A DNA stretch of 64,000 nt from an uncultured Collinsella sp. (GTDB lineage Bacteria; Actinomycetota; Coriobacteriia; Coriobacteriales; Coriobacteriaceae), in contig CABRHS010000008.1 in the NCBI GenBank assembly GCA_902470815.1, positions 1-64,000 of the forward strand, read 5' to 3'. Below the pieces are notes generated by a model. That model ran no database searches. It was not told where the DNA came from and saw nothing but the letters and a program-made list of their open reading frames with translations. Both the position numbers and the translations under genes were made by a program. Shown in pieces: positions 43,186 through 51,851 of this stretch; the first letter of the stretch is position 1, and each line of letters opens with the position of its first letter.

Positions 43186-44862
43186 ATGCCCCAGCCCCGT
43201 CACAAGGCGGTTATCGCCGGCTTGGCCGTAACCCTGACGCTCGGCGGTGTCGCGCTGCCTGCCGTGGCCACCACTTCGGATGCGCCGGCGTCCGACTCCG
43301 ACCCCAACGGCATGGGCGACCCCGCGCCGGCGGACTACGATAAGTCCGACTATTACGAGGGCGCTGAGGGCACGGCTACGTTCGCGACCGCGCGCTCGGC
43401 ATCGAGGCTCGCCCCCGTGGCGCTCAGCGACGAGATGAAGTACTTCACCAAATACGAGAGCGGCTGCGATTACGACAAGGGCCTTTCGTACGGCGACGGC
43501 TACAACGCGATGGGGTATTACCAGTTCGATCGACGCTACGCCCTGATGCCCTTCATCCAACAGGTCTATAGCTACAACTCGACCAAGTACGCCATGCTCA
43601 AGGCGCCCCTCGCCCAGCGCGACATGCTGGCCAACCCGTCGTATACCATGTACGACTATGTGACGCGTCAGCTTACCGCCCCCGCGCAGATCCTGAACGA
43701 GGCGTGGCACGCCGCATACGCCGCCGATCCCGCGGAGTTCTCCGCGCTGCAGGATGCGTATGCCTACAGCAACTATTACCTCCCGGCCCAGAGCATGCTC
43801 TTGAACAGCTACGGCGTGGACGTGCGCGACCGCGCGGATTGCGTCAAGGGCTTGGTGTGGGGCATGTGCAACCTGTTCGGTCAGGGCGGCGTGCAGAAGT
43901 TCTTCGACGGGGCGAACATCAACAACAGCATGACCGACCGCGAGCTGGTCACCGCCTTGTGCGACACGGTGATCGGCCGCGTGGGCGAGTGGTACCCAAG
44001 CCAGCCCCAATATCATGCGGGCTGGCGGAACCGCTACAAGAAGGAGAAGGCCGCATGTCTGGCGTATATCGACCAGCATGACGCCGAGCAGGGCGCCGCG
44101 GGCCAGCAGAAGCCGAATGGCGCTCCCGGTGTGGGCGATCCCGGCGTGGGGGCGCCCGGTTCGGGCGAGGCTCCTGGTGCGGGTGCGCCGACCCCGGGCG
44201 ATACCCCGGGCCCGAGTGCCCCCGGAACCGGTGGGGGCGGGGCGGCCGCGATGCCCGATGGGAATGCGTCGTCGGAGCCTCCCGTCACGCAGTCGAATGG
44301 ACCCGCTGCCGAATCCGATGACGACCTGGCCCCGGGTGCGCCCGTCGGCGGGGACTCGGCACCGAGCGCGCCCGAGTCGGGCCCCGTTGACGGCCCGGTT
44401 GACGGCGAGTCCACCGAGGATGCGGGCGATGGCTCCGCGCCTGGTTCCGGCCCGGCGGTTGACGGCGCGGCCCCTCAGGGCGATCCAGCGCCGCAATCCG
44501 GTTCCGGTCCGGCGCAGGATCCGGGCGTTGACGGCCCGGCGCCCGGCGCCCAGGCCGATGCCCCCGCGACGGGAGAGCCCACGACGGATGAGCCTGCCGC
44601 CGACCCGGCTGTGGGCGACGTCCCCGCTGCCCCCGTTGCCACCGGTGCGTCCGAAAAGGCCTCGGACGCCACAAGGAGGGCCGCGAAGAAGGCGGCTTCA
44701 GGTGCGGGGTCGACGGCGACGCCGGGAGCGGCCCGCTCTTCTGCCGGCGACCTTCCCGACACCGGGGACATCGCCGCGATGGTCGTGACGGGCGCCACCG
44801 GCCTGACGGTCGCCGGCACATCGTTCCTCTCTCTTGCCAAGAAGGAGCGCGAGGCCCGATAG
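43186..44862 (+). CDS. LPxTG surface protein with lysozyme-like N-terminal domain
   Basis: A 558-aa secreted wall protein. Residues 1 to about 28 are a signal peptide ending LPAVA. Residues about 80-290 form a globular domain with KYFTKYESGCDYDKG and DGYNAMGYYQFDRR. The Glu in YESG and the GYYQF motif recall lysozyme/transglycosylase-like muramidase domains, so peptidoglycan cleavage is plausible but unproven. Residues about 305-510 are a Pro/Gly/Ala/Asp-rich spacer. LPDTGD, a hydrophobic helix and a KKEREAR tail form the sortase signal. AAGGAGG precedes the ATG. Confidence 0.85.
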   Translation: MPQPRHKAVIAGLAVTLTLGGVALPAVATTSDAPASDSDPNGMGDPAPADYDKSDYYEGAEGTATFATARSASRLAPVALSDEMKYFTKYESGCDYDKGLSYGDGYNAMGYYQFDRRYALMPFIQQVYSYNSTKYAMLKAPLAQRDMLANPSYTMYDYVTRQLTAPAQILNEAWHAAYAADPAEFSALQDAYAYSNYYLPAQSMLLNSYGVDVRDRADCVKGLVWGMCNLFGQGGVQKFFDGANINNSMTDRELVTALCDTVIGRVGEWYPSQPQYHAGWRNRYKKEKAACLAYIDQHDAEQGAAGQQKPNGAPGVGDPGVGAPGSGEAPGAGAPTPGDTPGPSAPGTGGGGAAAMPDGNASSEPPVTQSNGPAAESDDDLAPGAPVGGDSAPSAPESGPVDGPVDGESTEDAGDGSAPGSGPAVDGAAPQGDPAPQSGSGPAQDPGVDGPAPGAQADAPATGEPTTDEPAADPAVGDVPAAPVATGASEKASDATRRAAKKAASGAGSTATPGAARSSAGDLPDTGDIAAMVVTGATGLTVAGTSFLSLAKKEREAR

Positions 44863-44973
44863 CCCGGGTGGCGCGTGCGCTTTCTGCTACCCTTTAATGC
44901 GATGGGCGACGTGGCGCGCCCGCGTGCGGACGGTGGGTCCGCGCGGGCGCGCCCTTGCAGGAAGGGAGGCCTC

Positions 44974-45657
44974 ATGGAGGCATACAAGCAGGAATTCATC
45001 GAGTTCATGGTCGAGTCCGACGTGCTCAAGTTCGGCGATTTCACCCTCAAGAGCGGCCGCAAGTCGCCGTTCTTCATGAACGCCGGTGCCTATGTGACCG
45101 GCGAGCAGCTCATGCGCCTGGGCGAGTATTACGCCCGCGCCATCCACGACAACTTCGGCCTTGATTTCGACGTGGTCTTCGGCCCCGCCTACAAGGGCAT
45201 CCCGCTGTCCGTGGTCACCGCCATCGCCATGCACAAGCTGTACGGCAAGGAGGTGCGCTACTGCTCCGACCGCAAGGAGGTCAAGGACCACGGCGCCGAC
45301 AAGGGCGGCATGTTGGGCTACGAGCTCAAGGACGGTGACCGCGTGGTGATGGTCGAGGACGTGACCACGTCCGGCAAGTCCATCGACGAGACCTACCCCA
45401 AGCTCATGAACACCGCGAACGTCGAGGTCAAGGGCCTCATCGTGAGCCTCAACCGCATGGAGGTCGGCAAGGGCGGCGTGACTACCGCGCAGAAGGAGAT
45501 CGAGGCCAAGTACGGCTTTCCCGTGGCGAGTATCGTGTCCATGGCCGAGGTGACCGAGCATCTGTACAACCGCGAGGTCGCGGGCCGCGTGGTGATCGAT
45601 GACGAGCTCAAGTCCGCCATCGATGCGTATTACGAGCAGTACGGCGCCCGCGAGTAG
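44974..45657 (+). CDS. pyrE: Orotate phosphoribosyltransferase
   Basis: Transfers phosphoribose from PRPP to orotate in UMP synthesis. The 227-aa protein contains FTLKSGRKSPFFMNAG, FGPAYKGIPLSV, and the PRPP-binding loop VVMVEDVTTSGKSIDE near residue 125, with the lysine-rich CSDRKEVKDHG just before. GGAAGGGAGG precedes the ATG. It stands apart from other pyr genes. Confidence 0.97.
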   Translation: MEAYKQEFIEFMVESDVLKFGDFTLKSGRKSPFFMNAGAYVTGEQLMRLGEYYARAIHDNFGLDFDVVFGPAYKGIPLSVVTAIAMHKLYGKEVRYCSDRKEVKDHGADKGGMLGYELKDGDRVVMVEDVTTSGKSIDETYPKLMNTANVEVKGLIVSLNRMEVGKGGVTTAQKEIEAKYGFPVASIVSMAEVTEHLYNREVAGRVVIDDELKSAIDAYYEQYGARE

Positions 45658-45828
45658 CGCTTTTCGCGCGCGGGGGGTGCAGGCCGATGCGACGCCGTGC
45701 GCCGCACGGCATGGGACCATTCGCCGATTGCTCCCCCGCTCGACGTTCGTTTACCTATTATCGAGGTAGTGAGGCCGCTGCGCCCCGAGCGCTCGGACGG
45801 CCGCGTGTTCCAACGCTTGGAGGTAGGT

Positions 45829-46389
45829 ATGAAAAAGAGGTTCTGGGCAATTCCGCTGATGGCCATTGCCATCGCCTGCACGGTGCTCCTGAGCGCGTGC
45901 GGAGGCCCCTCGGTCGAGGAGCTCATCCGCGAGGATATCGACAATGCCTTTGGCGAGTTCTCGTCTGACAATCCGGAGTTCATGGACGCCATGCTCGAGA
46001 GCGCCGACGGCTCGTTCGAGCAGATGGGCATCGACCCGCAGGAATTCGCGGACGCGTACTTCAAGGGATTCGACCACAAGGTCAAGGACGTCGTGGTGGA
46101 CGAGAAGGCCGGCACGGCCGAGGCCACGGTCACGGTCAAGATGAAGTCCCTCTCCGCGATCATGATGGACTTCGCGAACAAGTTCGAGGAGTACGTCGCC
46201 ACGCTCGACCCCTCGGCCGTGGGGAGCGAGGAGGAGCTGTACGCGCAGGCGGGTCAGTTCCTGATGGATGCGGTCAACACCAACGAGCCCGCCGAGACCG
46301 ATTGCGTGTTCGAATATCAGAAGGATGAGGACGGCGGCTGGTCCGCGGTCGAGGGCACGGAGGAGCAGATCCTCAACGCCATGCAGTAA
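45829..46389 (+). CDS. Lipoprotein with DUF-like domain
   Basis: A 186-aa lipoprotein. Its signal MKKRFWAIPLMAIAIACTVL ends in the lipobox LSAC (Cys near residue 24). The mature domain, MGIDPQEFADAYFKGFDHKVKDVVVDEKAGTAEATVTVKM...GGWSAVEGTEEQILNAM, resembles the C-terminal domain of the membrane protein at 15,586, so the two are distant paralogues. The role is unknown. TTGGAGG lies upstream of ATG 45829, and a strong terminator follows at 46433. Confidence 0.8.
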   Translation: MKKRFWAIPLMAIAIACTVLLSACGGPSVEELIREDIDNAFGEFSSDNPEFMDAMLESADGSFEQMGIDPQEFADAYFKGFDHKVKDVVVDEKAGTAEATVTVKMKSLSAIMMDFANKFEEYVATLDPSAVGSEEELYAQAGQFLMDAVNTNEPAETDCVFEYQKDEDGGWSAVEGTEEQILNAMQ

Positions 46390-46432
46390 GGTGCCGCAGA
46401 CGGGGACGTCATGGCTTCCCGGCTGATGGAAA

Positions 46433-46468
46433 GGGGCGCACGGGGCATGTCCCCGTGCGCCCCATTTG
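46433..46468 (+). terminator. Terminator after the lipoprotein gene
   Basis: A perfect 13-bp stem GGGGCGCACGGGG/CCCCGTGCGCCCC with loop CATGT is followed by ATTTG. The position between convergent genes suggests it serves both. Confidence 0.8.
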
Positions 46469-46546
46469 CGTTCGGTCGCAGGGCATTCGGTTGCAGGCGG
46501 CCGCGACTTCTCGATCTTGGGCGACGGGCCTAAAGAGCGCGGGATG

Positions 46547-47200
46547 TCACAGAACGATGCCCAGCAGCTCCGACGGCGACTCGATGACGTAGTCGGCCCC
46601 GGCACCCTCGAGCTCGGTGCGGCCTCGGAAGCCCCAGGCGACGCCGCAGGACGCCATCCCGGCGTTGTGTCCGCATGCGATGTCCACGTTGGAGTCGCCC
46701 ACATAGAGCGTGGATGCGGGGTCGGCGCCCAAGAGGTCGAGGACGTGCAGGGTTATGGGTGCCTCTGGCTTGGGAGGGAAGGCGTCCACGCGCCCCTGGA
46801 CGACATCGAACCGATCGCCGAAATACCGACGCACGAGCGGCGCGGTGGCGGCATGGTCCTTGTTCGAGAGGACCGAGATGCTCACGCCGGCGCCGCGGAG
46901 CTCGTCGAGCATCTCGATGATTCCCGCGTAGGGCGCGGTATGGTCCTCCTTGTGCGATGCGTAGAAGGAGCGGTAGTCGGCGAGCGCCCGCTCGAAGACG
47001 TGCGAGTCGCCCGCGAACTCCGCGGGGATCAGGCGCTCCACGAGCTTGAGCTGCCCGTTGCCGATCTTGTAGCGGAATTGGTCCTTGGTGTAGGTGGGCC
47101 AGCCGTTCGCCTCGCACACGTGGTTGCCGGCGGCGGTGAGGTCGTCGAGCGTGTTGAGCAGCGTGCCGTCCAAGTCGAATATCACGTGGGTGAATGCCAT
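46547..47200 (-). CDS. HAD family hydrolase (phosphoglycolate-phosphatase-like)
   Basis: A 217-aa haloacid-dehalogenase phosphatase. Motif I is FDLDGTLLNT at residues 8-17, motif II SVLSNKD near 113, the motif III lysine PPKPEAP near 146, and motif IV VGDSNVDIACGHNAGM near 170. The inserted helical cap after motif I places it with phosphoglycolate/pyrophosphatase-type C1 caps. The substrate is not determinable. AAAGG precedes ATG 47200. It is followed upstream by a tRNA-Gln on the same strand. Confidence 0.9.
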   Translation of the reverse strand: MAFTHVIFDLDGTLLNTLDDLTAAGNHVCEANGWPTYTKDQFRYKIGNGQLKLVERLIPAEFAGDSHVFERALADYRSFYASHKEDHTAPYAGIIEMLDELRGAGVSISVLSNKDHAATAPLVRRYFGDRFDVVQGRVDAFPPKPEAPITLHVLDLLGADPASTLYVGDSNVDIACGHNAGMASCGVAWGFRGRTELEGAGADYVIESPSELLGIVL

Positions 47201-47278
47201 GGGGCGCCTTTCGGAGGGGATGGGATCGTCGATGTGCAAAGGCCCGGCCATCGTCGGATGGCCGGGCCGGGTTTCACG

Positions 47279-47352
47279 TGGCTGGGGTAGAGGGATTCGA
47301 ACCCCCGTAACTGGTACCAAAAACCAGGGTCCTGCCGCTGGACGATACCCCA
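47279..47352 (-). tRNA. tRNA-Gln (anticodon TTG)
   Basis: A 74-nt tRNA on the minus strand: acceptor TGGGGTA/TACCCCA with G73 and encoded CCA. The anticodon stem CTGGT/ACCAG holds loop TTTTGGT, giving TTG. The T-arm is GGGGGTTCGAATCCCTC. The T1-A72 pair is characteristic of tRNA-Gln. Confidence 0.97.
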
Positions 47353-47397
47353 ATGCGTCATGTCGCGCGCAAGCGCGACCGTCCTAGTGTAGCGTAC

Positions 47398-48306
47398 CTA
47401 GTCGCTCAGTGCATCGCACAAACCGTCGAGCAGGCGCACCGCGAGGGTCTGCGCGTCGCTGGCGGTGAACATGCCGTAGCCGGTTATGCCGGTCAGCTCG
47501 ATGCGGAGCAGGATGGGCTTGGAGGTCGCGGCCGCCACGGCGGTCTTGACCCGCAGGGAGAGGTTTTGGCAATCGGCGATCGAGATGGTGGCGCGGGGCT
47601 CGGCGTCCTCCGGCAGCTCGCCGGAGGCGACCTCCACGATCAGGTCGACGTCCTGGGGCGCGGCGTCGTCATACAGGACGATGCCGCTGCCGTCGGTGGT
47701 GGCCGATGCGATGTTCCACACGCGGGAGGCGACGTTGCGGGCTATCGCGTCCTCGCCGCCGATGGCGATGTGCCAGCTCTCCAGCACGTTCGCGGCGCGG
47801 GCGAAGCCCATACGGGCCTCGGCGTCGACGTCGATGACAGAGGGCTTACCTTCCCACACATGGTGGAGCCGGTTGATGTAGGTGAAGGTGTCCTGGAACG
47901 CCATGCCGTCGGCGAATAGCCCCACGTTCTCCTGAAACTGCTGGAGCGCGGCCTCGGTGTGGGGGCCGAAGTAGCCGTCGTCCACGCCGCAGGCGAAGCC
48001 CAGGGTGTTGAGCGCGCGCTGCAGGGCCCGGACGTCCGCCCCGTGGAAGTTGGGCAGGCGCAGGTACAGCGTGCGGTCGCCGAGCTTGTACGAGGCGTCC
48101 ACCAGGGCGCTCCAGGCGGCGCCGTCGATCTCGTCCTTGGGCTCAAGGCCCTGATCGCCATGAAAGGCGCGGACCGCCGCAGCGGTGGTGGAGCCGAACT
48201 CCTTGGCGCGGGCCTCGGCGTCGTCAATCGTATATCCCAAAGAAATCAGGCGCGTCTGCACGTCCTCGACGGCAGGCCCCTGCATTCCCTGCTTGATGGA
48301 TTCCAT
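47398..48306 (-). CDS. Peptidoglycan-binding protein with two PG_binding_1 domains
   Basis: A 302-aa protein. Residues about 5-55 (GMQGPAVEDVQTRLISLGY) and about 80-130 (FHGADVRALQRALNTLGFACGVDDGYFGPHTEAALQQFQENVG) are typical peptidoglycan-binding repeats. The C-terminal 140 residues (GSGIVLYDDAAPQDVDLIVEVASG...LLRIELTGITGYGMFTASDAQTLAVRLLDGL) might be a degenerate amidase_3/CwlM-like domain. I do not see the usual zinc ligands clearly, so catalysis is doubtful. There is no signal peptide, which also fits a cytoplasmic CwlM-like regulator. GAGGGGA precedes the ATG. Confidence 0.8.
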   Translation of the reverse strand: MESIKQGMQGPAVEDVQTRLISLGYTIDDAEARAKEFGSTTAAAVRAFHGDQGLEPKDEIDGAAWSALVDASYKLGDRTLYLRLPNFHGADVRALQRALNTLGFACGVDDGYFGPHTEAALQQFQENVGLFADGMAFQDTFTYINRLHHVWEGKPSVIDVDAEARMGFARAANVLESWHIAIGGEDAIARNVASRVWNIASATTDGSGIVLYDDAAPQDVDLIVEVASGELPEDAEPRATISIADCQNLSLRVKTAVAAATSKPILLRIELTGITGYGMFTASDAQTLAVRLLDGLCDALSD

Positions 48307-48580
48307 GGGGATCCCCTCACAACCTGGCGCGTATCGGGAAGGGTGAGTCACGATGGCGCTATTTCATGAGCGCGAATAGTATGTTCTCGCGCAGCATACT
48401 TCCATAGTGTATCAAGTAAGCGTATCGTCCGCATAAGTTTCACCTGTGCGAATCTGAAGGTGAAATACGACTGAATTGCAGCTTAATTGGATACCCTGTG
48501 TGCCTTGCTGCTAAACTGATAATTTAGAGTCAGAATGTCTATTTAAATGAGTTCACCAGTTTTTCGGGGGTAGGGGCCAG
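48307..48580. promoter_or_regulatory. Intergenic control region before the gntR gene
   Basis: An AT-richer divergent region. It holds the inverted pair TTTCACC (48438-48444) and GGTGAAA (48459-48465), 14 bp apart, a candidate regulator site. No gene or obvious RNA is seen. Confidence 0.4.
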
Positions 48581-49321
48581 TTGTCCAAGCGAGTTAACAA
48601 TTCGACGATTTCCCCCTACTACATTCAGATTGTCGGCAGCATACGGTATGACATCGATTCTGGAAAGCTGCGCGTGGGGGATAAGTTGCCTTCTGAGGCC
48701 GAGCTGTGCGCGCAGTACAACGTGAGCCGCGTCACGGTTCGTCGTGCCCTTAATGAACTCAAACGTGGCGGCTACCTTGAGGCAAAGCAGGGAAAAGGCA
48801 CGTACGTCAAGAGCGTGCACGATTTGCTGCTGGTGCAATCGCGTGCGGAGATCGATGTCCAAAGCTATACGGATTCCTGTATTGCCGCGGGGCTGCTCCC
48901 GGGGTCCATCGAGTTAGGCGCCATTCGGGTCGATCCCAACGAGGAGGAGACTGAGTTCTTCGGTCTTAAGGAAGGCGAGCAGCTCATAAGTCACCGTCGC
49001 GTGCGTACCGCCGACGGGCTTTGCATCATGTATGAGGACAACCGCTTCCCGGTAAAGGGGTTCGAGTTCTTGGAGGGCGTTGACCTTTCCTCGAAGTCCC
49101 TGTACACGTGCATTCGCGACGAACTGGGCCTTATCTCTCATATGATGGGCGAGTGTCGGCTCACTTCGGCACGTGCGGTCGGCGATATCGCGAATCACCT
49201 GCAGGTACCCGATGGGGAGCCGCTGTTCGTGCTGCAAGCGAGCTACGGCGATCAGTACGACAGGCCCCTTTATATGGGAGTTCAGAAGATCGTCGGGTCT
49301 AGGTATTCGTTTGCGCTCTAG
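48581..49321 (+). CDS. GntR/HutC family transcriptional regulator with UTRA domain
   Basis: A 246-aa regulator. Residues about 12-75 form the winged helix (YYIQIVGSIRYDIDSGKLRVGDKLPSEAELCAQYNVSRVTVRRALNELKRGGYLEAKQGKGTYV). Residues about 85-245 form a UTRA ligand domain (LKEGEQLISHRRVRTADGLCIMYEDNRFP) that binds sugar phosphates or other small effectors in this subfamily. The start is TTG at 48581 with AGGGG upstream. It is next to, and in the same direction as, a mannose-family PTS operon, so it probably controls that operon with a phosphorylated substrate as effector. Confidence 0.9.
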   Translation: MSKRVNNSTISPYYIQIVGSIRYDIDSGKLRVGDKLPSEAELCAQYNVSRVTVRRALNELKRGGYLEAKQGKGTYVKSVHDLLLVQSRAEIDVQSYTDSCIAAGLLPGSIELGAIRVDPNEEETEFFGLKEGEQLISHRRVRTADGLCIMYEDNRFPVKGFEFLEGVDLSSKSLYTCIRDELGLISHMMGECRLTSARAVGDIANHLQVPDGEPLFVLQASYGDQYDRPLYMGVQKIVGSRYSFAL

Positions 49322-49351
49322 TGAACCTGCTGCGCATGAATTTACTAAGAT

Positions 49352-49487
49352 AATACAAGACAATACAAGATGCAAGTCATGTGCGTTTGCCGGTAAAATT
49401 GCTCCATCTACCAAATAAAAATGCATGAATCATGGCTGCGAGCGCGGCAGTGATATCCTCATATCAAACAGGCAATACATTACAAGA
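49352..49487. promoter_or_regulatory. Repeated TACAAGA half-sites upstream of the PTS operon
   Basis: AATACAAGA occurs twice, 10 bp apart (49352-49360 and 49362-49370), and TACAAGA again at 49481-49487, in the 246-bp AT-rich gap between gntR and the PTS genes. They are candidate GntR sites. A GAGGAGG ribosome site precedes the first PTS gene. Confidence 0.45.
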
Positions 49488-49567
49488 CAAGTCAATCAAG
49501 ATAAGGCACGAGCCGAAGTCTTTGTAAGGTACGGGCCTGTTTACCGCATCGCGTTCGAGGAGGAAAC

Positions 49568-50041
49568 ATGGCGGAACCTAGCATCAAGCTCGCTCGAATC
49601 GACAACCGTCTCGTTCATGGGCAAGTCGGCTGCTCTTGGGTTGGCGCAACGGGTGCGAATCTCATCGTCGTAGCCGACGATGACTGCGCGAATGACGAGA
49701 TCCAGAAGTCACTCATGAAGATGACGGCGGATTCGGCGGGTGTCGGCATCCGATTCTTCACCCTGCAAAAGACCATCGACGTGATCCATAAGGCGAGTCC
49801 TTCGCAGCAGATTTTTATCGTCACCAGCACTCCTGCTTCGATGCGCAAGCTGATGGAGGGCGGGGTCCCCATTAAAGAGGTCAACATTGGCAACATGCAC
49901 GCCACTGCCGGAAAACGCGTATTCCACGAACAACATGTGTACGTCGACGACGAAGACGTCGCCGATTTCGAGGCGATGAAGGCCATGGGCGCCCACGTGT
50001 TCGTGCAGATCGCGCCTGGTGACAAGAAGTACGACGCATAG
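49568..50041 (+). CDS. PTS mannose/fructose/sorbose family IIB component
   Basis: A 157-aa cytoplasmic phosphocarrier that passes phosphate from IIA to the incoming sugar. The signature IKLARIDNRLVHGQVG contains the phosphorylated His17. The rest follows the IIB(Man) fold (IVVADDDCANDEIQKSLMKM, VPIKEVNIGNMH). AGGAGGAAAC lies before the ATG. It is first gene of a PTS/SIS operon, ordered IIB, IIC, IID, SIS, kinase, IIA. Confidence 0.95.
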   Translation: MAEPSIKLARIDNRLVHGQVGCSWVGATGANLIVVADDDCANDEIQKSLMKMTADSAGVGIRFFTLQKTIDVIHKASPSQQIFIVTSTPASMRKLMEGGVPIKEVNIGNMHATAGKRVFHEQHVYVDDEDVADFEAMKAMGAHVFVQIAPGDKKYDA

Positions 50042-50142
50042 GCACAGCCCGCACATCATGTGCGCTGGAGGGATGGAGTCGACATATTTGGAGGTGACCG
50101 GTCCGTCAAACGCAACGTGTAGGAAGTGAATTGGAGGGAAAC

Positions 50143-50940
50143 ATGGAAATCACACTCGTACAGGGACTTCTGTTGCTTCTCGTCGGCGCGATCTGCGGAA
50201 TGGATCAGTGTTGGGAAGCTTTCTATTGGTTCCGCCCCATGGTGGTCTCGTTCTTTGCGGGCATCGTGTTGGGCGACGTTCCGCTCGGTATCGCCTGTGG
50301 TGCCGTTGCCGAGCTCTCGTATCTCGGTTTGCTGACGGTCGGTGGCACGGTTCCGCCCGATCCCCTCATGGCGGGCATGATGACGGTGGTCATCGCCTAC
50401 ACCACGGGCCAGTCTCCCGAGGCCGCAATCGGCCTGTCTCTGCCTTTCGCGCTGCTCGCGCAGTGGGTCGGCATCATGTGGAACACCGTGTTCGTCGGTC
50501 TTGCCCACCGTGGCGACAAGCTCGCCGCAGAGGCGGATACCGCCGGGTTCCGCAAGACGGTCTACTTCGGCGTCGCCGTAAAGACGCTCGGCACGGGTCT
50601 CCTCGTGTTCCTGTGCTCCTACGCCCTTCAGGCCCCCATCCAGGCGTTCGTGAACTCATTCCCGACGTTCCTGATTCATGGCTTCGAAGTCGCCGGTGGC
50701 ATTCTTCCCGCTGTTGGCCTTGGCCTGCTTCTCATGGTCACGCTTAAGGTACGCAATGCGCCCTACCTGTTCCTCGGCTTTGTGATGGCTACCTTCCTGT
50801 CCATGCCCAACGTGCTCCCGATCGCCGTTGTCGGCGTTGCGCTCGCGTACATCAACTACATGCATGAGAAGCGCGCGGATGAGGTTGCCGCCCTGGCTAC
50901 CGCAAAGGCTATCGATGGAGGCGACGAAGATGGCATCTAA
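50143..50940 (+). CDS. PTS mannose/fructose/sorbose family IIC component
   Basis: A 265-aa membrane subunit forming the sugar channel with IID. The N-terminal LVQGLLLLLVGAICGMDQCWEAFYWFRPMVVSFFAGIVLGDVPLGIACGAVAELSYLGL is typical of EIIC-Man proteins. About seven hydrophobic segments follow, with a charged C-terminal end HEKRADEVAAL. GGAGGGAAAC precedes ATG 50143. It overlaps the IID gene by 11 bp. Confidence 0.95.
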   Translation: MEITLVQGLLLLLVGAICGMDQCWEAFYWFRPMVVSFFAGIVLGDVPLGIACGAVAELSYLGLLTVGGTVPPDPLMAGMMTVVIAYTTGQSPEAAIGLSLPFALLAQWVGIMWNTVFVGLAHRGDKLAAEADTAGFRKTVYFGVAVKTLGTGLLVFLCSYALQAPIQAFVNSFPTFLIHGFEVAGGILPAVGLGLLLMVTLKVRNAPYLFLGFVMATFLSMPNVLPIAVVGVALAYINYMHEKRADEVAALATAKAIDGGDEDGI

Positions 50941-51748
50941 GGAAGTTCTGACTAAGACCGGCCAGCCTGTCCAGAGGCTGACGAAGGCCGACATCGACAA
51001 GATGTCCCTCTATTCCTGCATTGAACAGTCCGCATTCAGCTTCGAGCGCATGCAGGCCATGGGTTTCACCGAGTCCATGCTGCCCGCATTTAAGAAAATG
51101 TATGGGGACTCCAAGGAGGACATCTCCGAGTTCATGACCTACAACATGGAGTTCATGAATACCGAGCCCCACATGGCGACCTTCCTGATGGGCCTGATTC
51201 TCTCCATGGAGGAGAACGGCGAAGACCGCAAGGTCATCGAGGGCGTTCGTAACGGCCTGTTCGGACCGCTTGCCGGCCTGGGCGACACGATCTTCTGGTT
51301 CACCGTGCTGCCGATCTCTGCCGCCATCTGCTGCTCGCTTGCGCAGGACGGCTCTATTATGGGTCCGCTGCTCTATATTCTCATTTGGTTCCTTGCAGCG
51401 ATTTCCCGCATCTTCTTCGGTCGCTTTGGTTACAACCTCGGCACCAAAATGGTCACCAAGATGACCGAGAGCACCAAGTACCTCACGGAGGCCGCTGGCA
51501 TCCTGGGCGTCATGGTCATCGGCGGCCTCATCCCGTCCTACGTGAACATCGCCTTCAGCGACAGCCTCGTGTTCGGCATGGCAGGCACGACGGTCCAGAG
51601 CCTGTTCGACAACGTGATTCCGAACCTGCTGCCTCTGAGCATGGTCTTCCTGCTCTTCGCGCTTTTCAAGAAGAAGGCAAACGTACTCGTTATCATCCTC
51701 GGCATCATCGCCTTTGGCATCCTGATGTCCTTCCTCGGCTGGATGTAG
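50930..51748 (+). CDS. PTS mannose/fructose/sorbose family IID component
   Basis: A 272-aa partner of IIC. The family motif NGLFGPLAGLGDTIFWFTVLPI lies in the middle, preceded by the helical cytoplasmic part SFERMQAMGFTESMLPAFKKMYGD and NTEPHMATFLMGLILSMEE. One or two membrane segments are near the C-terminus. It overlaps the IIC gene by 11 bp, with GGAGG inside the IIC gene. Confidence 0.95.
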   Translation: MASKEVLTKTGQPVQRLTKADIDKMSLYSCIEQSAFSFERMQAMGFTESMLPAFKKMYGDSKEDISEFMTYNMEFMNTEPHMATFLMGLILSMEENGEDRKVIEGVRNGLFGPLAGLGDTIFWFTVLPISAAICCSLAQDGSIMGPLLYILIWFLAAISRIFFGRFGYNLGTKMVTKMTESTKYLTEAAGILGVMVIGGLIPSYVNIAFSDSLVFGMAGTTVQSLFDNVIPNLLPLSMVFLLFALFKKKANVLVIILGIIAFGILMSFLGWM

Positions 51749-51851
51749 ATACGGGTCGGGACAGTTCGATTCGATGTGGAACAGCCTCGTTATCGGGGCT
51801 GTTCCCATAAGAGCCGCGCGTAGCGCGCGCGTAAGGAGAGGGGGAAGCGGC

